The translations under genes were made by a program, and so were the position numbers. Below are positions 1 through 8,450 of a stretch of DNA of 42,158 bases, in pieces. The notes beneath the pieces are model-generated. The model was not told the DNA's origin. It saw only the letters and a list, made by a program, of their open reading frames with translations, and did not search any database. The DNA is from Polaromonas sp. (lineage in GTDB: Bacteria; Pseudomonadota; Gammaproteobacteria; Burkholderiales; Burkholderiaceae_C): positions 1 through 42,158 of the forward strand of contig RDZZ01000044.1 in NCBI GenBank assembly GCA_004293655.1, given 5' to 3'. How positions within the stretch are numbered: position 1 is the stretch's first letter; every line of letters starts with the position of its first letter.

Positions 1-20
1 AAGGGTTAAGGGTTAGTCAG

Positions 21-45
21 AATTGGACAAGTGGTCAGGCCAATT
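21..45. promoter_or_regulatory. Candidate GntR/FCD-type operator upstream of the sugar-acid operon
   Basis: A perfect 6-bp inverted repeat, AATTGG at 21-26 and CCAATT at 40-45, encloses TGGTCAGGCCA at 32-42, itself an imperfect palindrome. This resembles the TGGTnnnACCA operators of FadR/FCD-type GntR repressors, which often control sugar-acid catabolism. It lies about 90 bp before the first gene. No regulator gene is visible because the window starts here, so the assignment is an inference from pattern alone. Confidence 0.35.
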
Positions 46-136
46 AATAATCGCACAAAGTCGGCGAAAACCGCATCCGGCAATACCCTGTACGGCCCAG
101 CCCTGTGCAGTCGTGTACAACTTTATAGGAGCATTC

Positions 137-871
137 ATGAGACTCAAGGGAAAGCACGCACTGGTCACAGCGGCGGGGCAGGGCATCGGGCGTGCCAGTG
201 CGCTGGCGCTGGCCGCAGAAGGGGCGCAGGTCTGGGCAACCGATGTCAACGTCGGTCTTTTAGACGGCTACCACGGCGTGGCCAACATCACCGCGCTGCA
301 ACTGGATGTGCTGGACAAAGCCGCCATCGACAAACTGGTGGCCAGCCTGCCGACCATTGACGTGCTGTTCAACTGCGCTGGTTTTGTACACAGCGGCCAT
401 GTGCTGCAAGCCTCGGACGAAGACCTGGCCTTTGCCTTTAACCTGAACGTGCGCTCGCAGTTCTGGATGATTCAGGCGGTGCTGCCCAAAATGCAGGCGC
501 AAAAAAGCGGCAGCATCATCAACATGGCCAGCGTGTGCAGCAGCATCAAGGGGCTGCCCAACCGCTTTGTCTACGGCACGACCAAGGCCGCAGTGATCGG
601 CCTGAGCAAAAGCGTGGCGGCTGATTTTGTGGGTGACGGCATTCGCTGCAACGCGATTTGCCCTGGCACCGTCGATACGCCATCTTTGCAAGAGCGCATC
701 AACGCGCAGGCTGACCCAGTTCAGGCACGCAAAAACTTTGTCGCCCGCCAGCCGCTCGGACGCCTGGCGCAAGCCCATGAAATCGCACCGCTGGTGGTGT
801 TTTTGGCCAGCAACGACGCTGCTTTTGTCACCGGGCAGGCCTACAGTATTGACGGCGGCATCACGATATGA
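137..871 (+). CDS. SDR dehydrogenase, probable 2-keto-3-deoxy-L-fuconate dehydrogenase
   Basis: A 244-residue short-chain dehydrogenase/reductase. The start at 137 is chosen because AGGAG (127-131) precedes it by 5 nt and the protein then begins at the conserved first strand (MRLKGKHALVTAAGQGIGRA, with the glycine-rich NAD(P) loop). An NCAG motif, the catalytic YGTTK (YxxxK) and the PGTVDTPSLQERI segment follow. The latter part closely recalls human DHRS6/BDH2 and the bacterial 2-keto-3-deoxy-L-fuconate dehydrogenases, which oxidise KDF to the 2,4-diketo acid in the non-phosphorylated L-fucose route. The stop overlaps the next start by 4 nt (ATGA), and the third gene encodes an FAH-family hydrolase able to take the diketo product, which supports this reading. 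The exact substrate (fuconate or rhamnonate series) cannot be settled from sequence. Confidence 0.8.
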   Translation: MRLKGKHALVTAAGQGIGRASALALAAEGAQVWATDVNVGLLDGYHGVANITALQLDVLDKAAIDKLVASLPTIDVLFNCAGFVHSGHVLQASDEDLAFAFNLNVRSQFWMIQAVLPKMQAQKSGSIINMASVCSSIKGLPNRFVYGTTKAAVIGLSKSVAADFVGDGIRCNAICPGTVDTPSLQERINAQADPVQARKNFVARQPLGRLAQAHEIAPLVVFLASNDAAFVTGQAYSIDGGITI

Positions 872-1614
872 ACCAGCTTGATCTGGCCGGGCGGCACGCG
901 GTTGTCACGGGCGGTGCCGCCGGTCTGGGCCTGGCAATCACGCAGCGCTTGCTGGCCTCGGGTGCCTCGGTGACCTGGTGGGACCGCGATGCTTTGGCCA
1001 TGACAGCTTCTGCGGCGGCTCTGGGGCAGCCCGTGCATAGCCTGCAGGTCGATGTCAGCCAACATGCCAGCGTGGCCCGGGCCGTGCAGCAGACGCTGGC
1101 GCACCACCCCCGCATCGACATCTTGGTGAACTGCGCAGGCATCACCGGGCCGAACGTCAAACTGTGGGACTACCCGCCGGATGACTGGCTAGAAGTGATG
1201 CAGGTGAACCTCAACGGCCTGTTTTATGGCTGCCGCGAGGTGGTGCCTATCATGCGTTCGCAAAACTACGGGCGCATTGTGAACATCGCGTCGGTCGCTG
1301 GCAAAGAGGGCAACCCCAACGCCAGCGCCTACAGTGCCAGCAAGGCCGCGGTGATGGCCTTGACCAAATCACTGGGCAAAGAGCTGGCTGACACCGGTAT
1401 CCGCGTCAATTGCGTCGCACCTGCCGCCGTGAAGACCGCGATTTTTGACCAGATGAGCCCCGAGCACATTCAGTTCATGCTGGCAAAAATCCCCATGGGG
1501 CGTTTTGGCGAGCCGCAAGAAGTCGCCGCCATGGTGGCCTGGCTGTGTACCGAAGAATGCTCGTTCTCCACCGGCGCAGTGTTTGATTTGTCGGGCGGGC
1601 GCGCGACGTACTGA
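868..1614 (+). CDS. SDR-family oxidoreductase of the fucose/rhamnose-type sugar-acid operon
   Basis: A 248-residue classical SDR. It has a TGGAAGLG nucleotide-binding loop near residues 15-22, an NCAG motif, a catalytic serine in NIASVAG, YSASK as YxxxK, and the C-terminal SFSTGAVFDLSGGRATY typical of this SDR subgroup. ATGA overlap with the upstream SDR implies translational coupling in one operon. It probably oxidises a sugar or a deoxy sugar acid in the same pathway, for example as L-fucose dehydrogenase or a second KDF-type dehydrogenase. Two SDRs in tandem followed by an FAH hydrolase is the arrangement expected of a non-phosphorylated deoxy-sugar pathway; which SDR performs which step is inference. 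Confidence 0.78.
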   Translation: MNQLDLAGRHAVVTGGAAGLGLAITQRLLASGASVTWWDRDALAMTASAAALGQPVHSLQVDVSQHASVARAVQQTLAHHPRIDILVNCAGITGPNVKLWDYPPDDWLEVMQVNLNGLFYGCREVVPIMRSQNYGRIVNIASVAGKEGNPNASAYSASKAAVMALTKSLGKELADTGIRVNCVAPAAVKTAIFDQMSPEHIQFMLAKIPMGRFGEPQEVAAMVAWLCTEECSFSTGAVFDLSGGRATY

Positions 1615-1659
1615 CTCTGCGAACACTTCATAAACATTCACCCCCCGAAAGAAAGCACC

Positions 1660-2508
1660 ATGAAACTCGTTCGCTACGGCATGCTGGGCAAAGAAAAGCC
1701 TGGCCTCATTGACGCAGATGGCAAACTGCGCGACCTGAGCAAGCACATCAAAAACATCGGCCCTGACCAGCTGGGCGATGCCGCACTGGCCAGGCTGCGC
1801 GCGCTCAAAACCGATGAGTTGCCACTGGTCAAAGGCACGCCCCGCTACGCCAGCCCTGTGGCGGGTGTGCCCAAGTTCATCGCCATTGGCCTGAATTTCG
1901 CAGACCATGCGGCTGAGTCCGGCCTGCCGATTCCGCCCGAGCCCATCGTCTTCATGAAGGCCACCAGCTGCATTCAAGGCCCGAACGATGATGTGATGTT
2001 GCCCAAAGGCTCGGTCAAGACCGACTGGGAAGTCGAGCTGGGCGTGGTGATGGGCACGCGCGCGCGCTATGTCTCGCAAAAAGACGCCCTCAGCCATGTG
2101 GCGGGTTACTGCACCATCAACGACGTGAGCGAGCGCGAGTACCAGATCGAGCGCGGCGGCACCTGGGACAAGGGCAAGGGCTGCGACACTTTTGGCCCGA
2201 TTGGCCCGTGGCTGGTCACGCGTGACGAGATACCGAACCCGCAAAAGCTCGGCATGTGGCTGGATGTCAATGGCAAGCGCATGCAAACGGGTAATACCAA
2301 AACCATGATTTTCAGCGTGGCCAAAATCGTCAGCTACGTGAGCCAGTTCATGACCCTGGAGCCGGGCGACGTGATCACCACGGGCACGCCACCGGGCGTG
2401 GGTCTGGGTATGAAGCCGCCGATGTACCTGAAAAAAGGCGATGTGATGACCCTGGGCATTGAAGGCCTGGGCGAGCAACGTCAGACCGTGGTGCCCTTCA
2501 GTCGTTGA
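1660..2508 (+). CDS. Fumarylacetoacetate-hydrolase-family protein, probable 2,4-diketo-3-deoxy-L-fuconate hydrolase
   Basis: A 282-residue FAH-family enzyme. The N-terminal cap (MKLVRYGMLGKEKPGLID) is followed by the catalytic FAH fold with IGLNFADHA, the metal-binding DWEVELGVVMG (acidic pair) and GYCTINDVSEREYQ, and TGTPPGVGLG near the C-terminus. Members of this subgroup cleave acylpyruvates; relatives include LRA6, which splits 2,4-diketo-3-deoxy-L-rhamnonate or -fuconate into pyruvate and L-lactate. It follows the two SDR genes by 45 nt on the same strand with a purine-rich ribosome site (GAAAGAAAG). Dispersed repeat DNA begins directly after its stop codon. Confidence 0.82.
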   Translation: MKLVRYGMLGKEKPGLIDADGKLRDLSKHIKNIGPDQLGDAALARLRALKTDELPLVKGTPRYASPVAGVPKFIAIGLNFADHAAESGLPIPPEPIVFMKATSCIQGPNDDVMLPKGSVKTDWEVELGVVMGTRARYVSQKDALSHVAGYCTINDVSEREYQIERGGTWDKGKGCDTFGPIGPWLVTRDEIPNPQKLGMWLDVNGKRMQTGNTKTMIFSVAKIVSYVSQFMTLEPGDVITTGTPPGVGLGMKPPMYLKKGDVMTLGIEGLGEQRQTVVPFSR

Positions 2509-2565
2509 GAAGCATTTGCATGACTCTGGCGAGGCGGCGGCAGTCAGTGTGGGATGTGGGCTACG
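2509..2565. repeat. Partial copy of the dispersed element also found at 35356
   Basis: Directly after the FAH-family stop codon, the stretch GCATGACTCTGGCGAGGC and the following 35 bp (through GATGTGGGCTAC) closely match 35369-35413. Only the left part of the longer element is present. The end of the match overlaps the stop codon of the small minus-strand gene at 2561-2737. Similarity was judged by eye. Confidence 0.6.
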
Positions 2566-2737
2566 CTACCCGCTCAAGAACCAACACTGCAAAAAATCCA
2601 AAAGCTGCGATCAGCGTCCATTTCAAAATGGTCAAGCCGTAACGCTTGAAGCGGTCTTGGCCGGTGCCTGCGTAAAACATGAAGGACACCACTGCACCCA
2701 AAAGCAACAGCAAAATCAGCCATCGAAAAAGCAGCAT
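2561..2737 (-). CDS. Small two-helix membrane protein (58 aa), downstream of lpxC
   Basis: Reading the minus strand from ATG at 2737 gives 58 codons ending in TAG at 2563-2561. The protein starts MLLFRWLILLLLLGAVVSFM, a clear transmembrane helix, then a polar loop (FYAGTGQDRFKRYG), then a second helix (LTILKWTLIAAFGFFAVLVL) and a short charged tail. No other ATG, GTG or TTG lies in frame between here and the in-frame lpxC stop 48 nt upstream, so this start is the only standard one. Two hydrophobic helices with a positive loop, codon use like the neighbours, and position directly behind lpxC on the same strand argue that it is real. I recall similar short proteins beside lpxC in Comamonadaceae, but I know of no function. 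Confidence 0.72.
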   Translation of the reverse strand: MLLFRWLILLLLLGAVVSFMFYAGTGQDRFKRYGLTILKWTLIAAFGFFAVLVLERVA

Positions 2738-2785
2738 GGGGTTCTTGGGTTGTTCTGGATCAAAGGGGACAAGGAGTGAAGGTCT

Positions 2786-3709
2786 CTACCAGGCGCGGGC
2801 CAGCGTCGCAAAACCTTTTGGGGCGTTTTTTTCGTCGTCAAATGTGACGATCTCATAGGCGCTGGGGTTGGCCAGCAGTGCTCGCAGCAGTTTGTTGTTC
2901 ATGGCGTGACCTGAGCGGAATGCGCTGTAGGCGGCCAGCAAGGGTTTGGCCAAAAGGTACAAGTCCCCCATGGCATCGAGAATTTTGTGTTTGACGAACT
3001 CGTCGTTGTAGCGCAGGCCGTCGCTGTTCAAGACTTTGTAGTCGTCCATCACGATGGCGTTGTCCATGCCGCCACCGAGGGCCAAGCCGTTGGCGCGCAT
3101 CATCTCGACGTCTTTGGTAAAACCGAAGGTGCGCGCTCTGGCAATGTCGCGGATGTACGAGTCAGTCCCCAAGTCAAACGCTACGCTTTGGCCGGTCGAG
3201 TCAACTGCGCGGTGGCTAAAGTCGATTTCAAAACTGAGCTTGTAGCCCTCATACGGACTCAGGCGCGCCCATTTGGCGCTGTCGCCCTCGCCTTCTGACA
3301 CACCCACCGGCTCAATGACGCGAATAAAACGCTTAGGCGCGCGCTGCAGTTCAATGCCAGCGGACTGCAGCAAAAAAACAAACGAAGAGGCTGAGCCGTC
3401 AAGAATAGGCACCTCTTCAGCCGTGATGTCCACGTACAGGTTGTCAATGCCCAGGCCTGCGCAGGCAGACATCAGGTGCTCTACTGTGTATACCTTGACG
3501 CTGCCGTTGGAGACAGTTGATGCCAGCCGGGTGTCGGTCACTGCCAGTGCGGAAATGACAATCTCCACCGGATGCGGCAAGTCAACCCGGCGAAAGACGA
3601 TGCCGGTGTCAGGCGCTGCAGGCCGCAGTGTCAGCTCCACACGCTGCCCACTGTGCAGACCAACGCCAACCGCTTTGGTCAGAGATTTAAGAGTTCTTTG
3701 GGCAAGCAT
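2786..3709 (-). CDS. lpxC: UDP-3-O-acyl-N-acetylglucosamine deacetylase LpxC
   Basis: A 307-residue LpxC, the zinc amidase that commits UDP-3-O-acyl-GlcNAc to lipid A synthesis in the cytoplasm. Visible marks are the N-terminal [20 protein letters not shown], the zinc-site VEHLMSA, the second metal/catalytic segment [13 protein letters not shown], and a histidine near the C-terminus ([12 protein letters not shown]) matching the catalytic His region. Length matches the family (about 305). It lies 255 nt downstream of ftsZ on the same strand, the usual distal end of a proteobacterial dcw cluster. secA, often next, is absent; a small membrane protein gene follows instead. Confidence 0.97.
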   Translation of the reverse strand: MLAQRTLKSLTKAVGVGLHSGQRVELTLRPAAPDTGIVFRRVDLPHPVEIVISALAVTDTRLASTVSNGSVKVYTVEHLMSACAGLGIDNLYVDITAEEVPILDGSASSFVFLLQSAGIELQRAPKRFIRVIEPVGVSEGEGDSAKWARLSPYEGYKLSFEIDFSHRAVDSTGQSVAFDLGTDSYIRDIARARTFGFTKDVEMMRANGLALGGGMDNAIVMDDYKVLNSDGLRYNDEFVKHKILDAMGDLYLLAKPLLAAYSAFRSGHAMNNKLLRALLANPSAYEIVTFDDEKNAPKGFATLARAW

Positions 3710-3761
3710 GCCGGTATTTTAATTTGCATGGCATCGCCGTACCTGCCAAGGGACTAATTGC

Positions 3762-3819
3762 GTTTTCAGATCAACAGGGGATGAGGCGTGAAGCCGCAGA
3801 CAGTGCTTCAGCACGACAA
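3762..3819. repeat. Dispersed intergenic repeat (copy 1)
   Basis: The segment beginning GTTTTCAGATCAACAGG and running through GCGTGAAGCCGCAG matches 39871-39928 (GTTTTTAGATCAGCAGC through GCGCGAAGCCGCAG) with only scattered differences over about 55 bp. Both copies are intergenic. I regard it as a short dispersed repeat of the Comamonadaceae type; genome-wide copy number is unknown. Confidence 0.55.
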
Positions 3820-3842
3820 GGCGCAGCGGCTCCCTATGGGCT

Positions 3843-3930
3843 GGAGCCTGCGGCTCCGAGACTGCTTGAGCAGGTTTGGACAGGCTCTAGAAGCGAAGCC
3901 TCTGGCGAGCGGCGGCCTGCAAGGTGCAGG
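3843..3930. terminator. Two hairpins downstream of ftsZ, possible dcw terminator region
   Basis: Between ftsZ and lpxC are two perfect short inverted repeats: GGAGCC (3843-3848) with GGCTCC (3852-3857), loop TGC; and CCTGCA (3916-3921) with TGCAGG (3925-3930), loop AGG. Neither is followed by a T-run on either strand, so classical intrinsic termination is uncertain. They may reduce read-through from ftsZ into lpxC, protect the mRNA 3' end, or simply belong to repeat DNA. Confidence 0.3.
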
Positions 3931-3964
3931 GAGCTACATGCAGTGAACGACCGTGGGGGCTTAC

Positions 3965-5203
3965 TCAATCTGCTTGTTTGCGCAAGAAGGCAGGAATCTC
4001 GAAATCGTCCATCCCGCCTGACGACAATGCATCGACCTTGGCCGCTGCCTGCACGCGGTTGGTGCGCCAGACGCTGGGCTTGTCCATGCTGCCATAGTCT
4101 GGCTGGGCAGAGCCTGCAGACGAGTAGCCTGCGCTGCCTGTGCCTGACATACCTGCCACAGAACTGAGGGTAGGCACATGGAAGGCCACGTTGTCTGTGC
4201 CCGTGCGCAGAACCTGCAGTGGCGGTGCGGTGCGGCGCGTGCTCTGGCGGCTCAGGCCGGTGGCAACTACCGTCACACGAATGTCGTCGCCCAGCTCGTT
4301 GTCATAAGCGGTACCATAAATCACATGGGCATCGGACGACGCGTAAGCGCGAATGGTGTTGACAGCCAGCTGCGACTCTTTGAGCTTGAGCGATCCCCTG
4401 GCCGTCGTGATCAACACCACCACACCCTTGGCACCTGACAGGTCAATGCCTTCGAGCAACGGGCAGGCCACCGCCTGCTCAGCAGCGATGCGGGCACGGT
4501 CAGGGCCGGTGGCCCGGGCAGTTCCCATCATGGCTTTGCCAGGCTCGCCCATCACCGTGCGCACGTCTTCAAAGTCAACGTTGATGTCGCCCTCGACATT
4601 GATGATCTCGGCAATGCCGCCCACCGCGTTTTTGAGCACGTCGTTGGCATGGCCAAAAGCCTGCTCTTGCGTCACGTCGTCGCCCAGCACTTCCAGCAGT
4701 TTTTCGTTGAGCACGACAATCAGCGAGTCCACATTGACTTCGAGCTCAGCCAGCCCGCTGTCGGCATTGGTCATGCGCCTGCCGCCTTCAAACTCAAAGG
4801 GTTTGGTCACCACGCCTACCGTCAAAATACCCATTTCTTTGGCAATGCGGGCAATCACGGGAGCAGCCCCGGTACCCGTACCGCCGCCCATGCCAGCGGT
4901 GATGAACAGCATGTGCGCCCCGGCGATGGCGCTGCGAATGTCGTCCACGGCCAGCTCGGCGGCTTCACGGCCTTTTTCGGGCTTGCTGCCTGCGCCCAGT
5001 CCTGTGCCCCCCAGCTGGATGACCTTGTGTGCGGAACCCTGGCTCAGAGCTTGCGCGTCGGTGTTGGCGCAGATGAACTCCACGCCTTGCACGCCGCAGT
5101 TGATCATGTGCCTGACCGCATTGCCACCACCACCGCCAACACCGATCACCTTGATCTGTGTGCCCTGGTTGAACTCTTCGATTTCAATCATCTCGATGCT
5201 CAT
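3965..5203 (-). CDS. ftsZ: Cell division protein FtsZ (tubulin-like GTPase)
   Basis: A 412-residue FtsZ, the GTPase that assembles the cytokinetic ring. The N-terminal GTP-binding domain has VIGVGGGGGNAVRHMI (residues about 19-34) and the tubulin signature GMGGGTGTGAAPVIA (about 103-117). The T7-loop region NVDFEDVRTVM follows, with ND in the preceding helices. A linker of about 60 residues leads to the conserved C-terminal peptide DDFEIPAFLRKQAD that binds FtsA and ZipA. The 145-nt gap to ftsA, far larger than elsewhere in the cluster, leaves room for the ftsZ-specific promoters usual in this position. Confidence 0.98.
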   Translation of the reverse strand: MSIEMIEIEEFNQGTQIKVIGVGGGGGNAVRHMINCGVQGVEFICANTDAQALSQGSAHKVIQLGGTGLGAGSKPEKGREAAELAVDDIRSAIAGAHMLFITAGMGGGTGTGAAPVIARIAKEMGILTVGVVTKPFEFEGGRRMTNADSGLAELEVNVDSLIVVLNEKLLEVLGDDVTQEQAFGHANDVLKNAVGGIAEIINVEGDINVDFEDVRTVMGEPGKAMMGTARATGPDRARIAAEQAVACPLLEGIDLSGAKGVVVLITTARGSLKLKESQLAVNTIRAYASSDAHVIYGTAYDNELGDDIRVTVVATGLSRQSTRRTAPPLQVLRTGTDNVAFHVPTLSSVAGMSGTGSAGYSSAGSAQPDYGSMDKPSVWRTNRVQAAAKVDALSSGGMDDFEIPAFLRKQAD

Positions 5204-5348
5204 TGGGAGCCTCCTGTTTTAATGCCTGTTTGCAGTTTCAAAAACTTTTCAAGACCATCCACATTGGAGTGAGTTCTTGAAGGGGGATCTACGCCTGCGG
5301 GCCATGTAGAGCGTGTGGTCGTGCAAATGGGTGTGTCGTTTTGCTGCA
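5204..5348 (-). promoter_or_regulatory. ftsA-ftsZ spacer, likely ftsZ promoter region
   Basis: A 145-nt non-coding gap in a run of genes otherwise overlapping or spaced by at most 6 nt from rsmH to ftsA. The sense strand places AGGAGG a few nt before the ftsZ ATG. I could not pick out convincing -35 and -10 boxes, so this is a positional inference based on ftsZ usually having extra promoters. Confidence 0.35.
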
Positions 5349-6578
5349 TCAGAAGTTTCCCACAAACCAGTCTTTCACACGTCCGAAAGCATTGTGCATG
5401 CTGCCAGCTTTTTGCGACACTTTGTAACCGCGCACCCGCGCCAGTCTGGCCTCTTCAAGAAGGCCCATCACGGTGGCTGACCGGGTTTGCGCGACCATGT
5501 CTGACAGCGCGCTGGCGTAGCGTGGCAAGCCTTTGCGTACAGGTTTGAGGAAAATGTCTTCTCCCAGCTCGACCATGCCCGGCATCATGGCGCTGCCGCC
5601 TGTGATCACAATGCCGGATGACAGCATTTCTTCGTAGCCGGACTCGCGGATGACCTGCTGCACCAGCGAGAAAATCTCTTCCACACGCGGCTCGATCACG
5701 CCGGCCAGTGCCTGCTGGCTGAGCATGCGCGGGGCGCGGTCGCCCAGTCCGGGGACTTCGACCTGGGCGTCGGGGTTGGCCAGCAGCTGTTTTGCAAAAC
5801 CGTTGCTCACCTTGATTTCTTCGGCGTCTTTGGTGGGTGTGCGCAGCGCCATGGCAATGTCACTGGTGATCAGGTCACCCGCAATCGGAATGACCGCCGT
5901 GTGCCGGATGGCCCCGCCTGTAAAAATCGCCACGTCTGTGGTGCCCGCACCAATGTCCACCACGGCCACCCCCAGGTCCTGCTCGTCTTGCGTCAGCACG
6001 GCCAGGCTGGACGCGAGTGGGTTGAGCATGAGCTGGTCAACTTCCAGCCCGCAGCGGCGTACACATTTGATGATGTTTTCAGCCGCGCTTTGCGCACCGG
6101 TGACGATGTGAACCTTCGCCTCCAGGCGGATGCCACTCATGCCAATGGGCTCGCGCACATCCTGCCCGTCAATGACAAACTCTTGTGGCTCGACCAGCAG
6201 CAAGCGCTGATCGGTCGAGATATTGATGGCTTTGGCGGTTTCAATCACGCGGGCCACGTCAGCCTGGGTGACTTCCTTGTCTTTGACGGCGACCATGCCG
6301 CTGGAGTTGATGCCGCGAATATGGCTGCCGGTGATGCCTGTATAGACGCGGGCGATCTTGCAATCCGCCATCAGCTCGGCCTCTTTGAGTGCCTGCTGAA
6401 TGCTCTGCACCGTCGCGTCGATGTTGACCACCACCCCGCGCTTGAGGCCGTGGGTCGCTGCAATGCCCAGGCCTGCCAGTTTGAGCTCGCCCCCCGGCAA
6501 CACCTCGGCGACCACAGCAATGACCTTGCTGGTGCCGATGTCCAGACCCACCACCAGGTCTTTGTATTCTTTGGCCAT
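5349..6578 (-). CDS. ftsA: Cell division protein FtsA (actin-like membrane tether)
   Basis: A 409-residue FtsA, the actin-fold ATPase that anchors FtsZ to the inner membrane and recruits later division proteins. VVGLDIGTSKVIAVV is the first phosphate loop, the SHI domain follows, and AVVDIGAGTTDVAIFTGG is the second phosphate loop. GIVITGGSAMMPGM marks the adenosine motif. The C-terminus (HNAFGRVKDWFVGNF) is the amphipathic membrane-targeting helix. It begins 4 nt after the ftsQ stop, so the two are translationally coupled. All family landmarks are present and length is normal. Confidence 0.97.
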   Translation of the reverse strand: MAKEYKDLVVGLDIGTSKVIAVVAEVLPGGELKLAGLGIAATHGLKRGVVVNIDATVQSIQQALKEAELMADCKIARVYTGITGSHIRGINSSGMVAVKDKEVTQADVARVIETAKAINISTDQRLLLVEPQEFVIDGQDVREPIGMSGIRLEAKVHIVTGAQSAAENIIKCVRRCGLEVDQLMLNPLASSLAVLTQDEQDLGVAVVDIGAGTTDVAIFTGGAIRHTAVIPIAGDLITSDIAMALRTPTKDAEEIKVSNGFAKQLLANPDAQVEVPGLGDRAPRMLSQQALAGVIEPRVEEIFSLVQQVIRESGYEEMLSSGIVITGGSAMMPGMVELGEDIFLKPVRKGLPRYASALSDMVAQTRSATVMGLLEEARLARVRGYKVSQKAGSMHNAFGRVKDWFVGNF

Positions 6579-6582
6579 TGTT

Positions 6583-7412
6583 CTACCTTGTTACTTTGAT
6601 GTCGGCTTTGTTGGCCTTGTGGGTCTTGTCGCCAGGGTCGACCGTGGTGACACCCCGTATTTTGAGCGCGTAGCCGTTGCCGTAACGCAGGTCAGCGGAC
6701 TCCAGTTCACGCCCGTAGCGCGATGACACCTGGGACAGCGTGACCAGAAACCGCTCGCATCTCGCACGCACCTCTTCTGGCGAGCCATGGCCCAGCTCAA
6801 TGTCTGCGCCGCTGTCGAGCTGGGCGCGCCAGCTGCCCTGGCTGCTCAGCTCCAGCTGCTGCAGCACGGTGTCGAACTGTTCAAACAGCGGCGACAGTGC
6901 CTCAAAGGCTTGCAGCACCAGCGCAGCCTGCCCCACTGGCCCATTGAGCTGAGGCAGCTCGTCGGCTTCGACTTCGCCCTGGTTGGCGTCAAACACTTCA
7001 CCAAAGCTGTTCAAAAGCCGGGTGTCGCCCTCTGACCCCCAAAACGCAACCGCCTGATGCTCTTGCAACACCACTCTCAGGCGGTTGGGGAATTGCCGGT
7101 GTACAACCGCTTTACGCACCCAGGGCGCCGACTCAAAAACAGCACGCACCCGCGCCATGTCGACCGTGAAAAAATTCCCCTCAAGGCGGGGAGCCACGTT
7201 GGCACGCAATGTCACCGCGTTGTTGTGGGCGACATCGCCCTGCACGCTGATGGCACTGAGGTTGAACACGCTCTGGCGCATCAGCCACGACGCGCCAAGT
7301 GCCAGCACCATGGCCACCAGTACCAGAGACAGCAGCACTGACAAGGCGTTCATGAGTCTGACGTCCGGTGGATAAAACGCGGCTGCCGGAGCGGACGGTG
7401 GCCGGGCTCGTC

Positions 7413-7416
<4 letters not shown>
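6583..7416 (-). CDS. ftsQ: Cell division protein FtsQ (POTRA-domain divisome protein)
   Basis: I place the start at TTG 7416, which overlaps the ddl stop (TTGA) and has GGGAG 7 nt upstream. A longer frame with an ATG at 7524 exists, but it would run back through the (GCCTGT)n repeat of ddl. The resulting 277-residue protein has a short cytoplasmic tail with the conserved YPPDVRLMN, one transmembrane helix ([20 protein letters not shown]), and a periplasmic POTRA domain starting at [17 protein letters not shown]. The beta domain and a basic lysine-rich C-terminus follow. FtsQ links early ring proteins to FtsL/FtsB and FtsW/FtsI. It lies between ddl and ftsA as in other proteobacteria. Confidence 0.92.

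Positions 7417-8446
<1,030 letters not shown>

Positions 8447-8450
<4 letters not shown>

Noticed and set aside
1369-2478. 369-codon open frame on the minus strand opposite the SDR and FAH genes
   Set aside because: It lies wholly antisense to two well-conserved enzymes, has no recognisable motif, and is His/Ala/Arg-rich as expected from reading GC-rich coding DNA backwards.
3724-4167. Plus-strand frame over the ftsZ-lpxC gap
   Set aside because: More than half overlaps ftsZ and the rest is repeat-like DNA; the protein resembles nothing known.
4353-5222. 289-codon open frame opposite ftsZ
   Set aside because: Ser/Pro/Thr-rich translation typical of an antisense shadow; ftsZ is unmistakable on the other strand.
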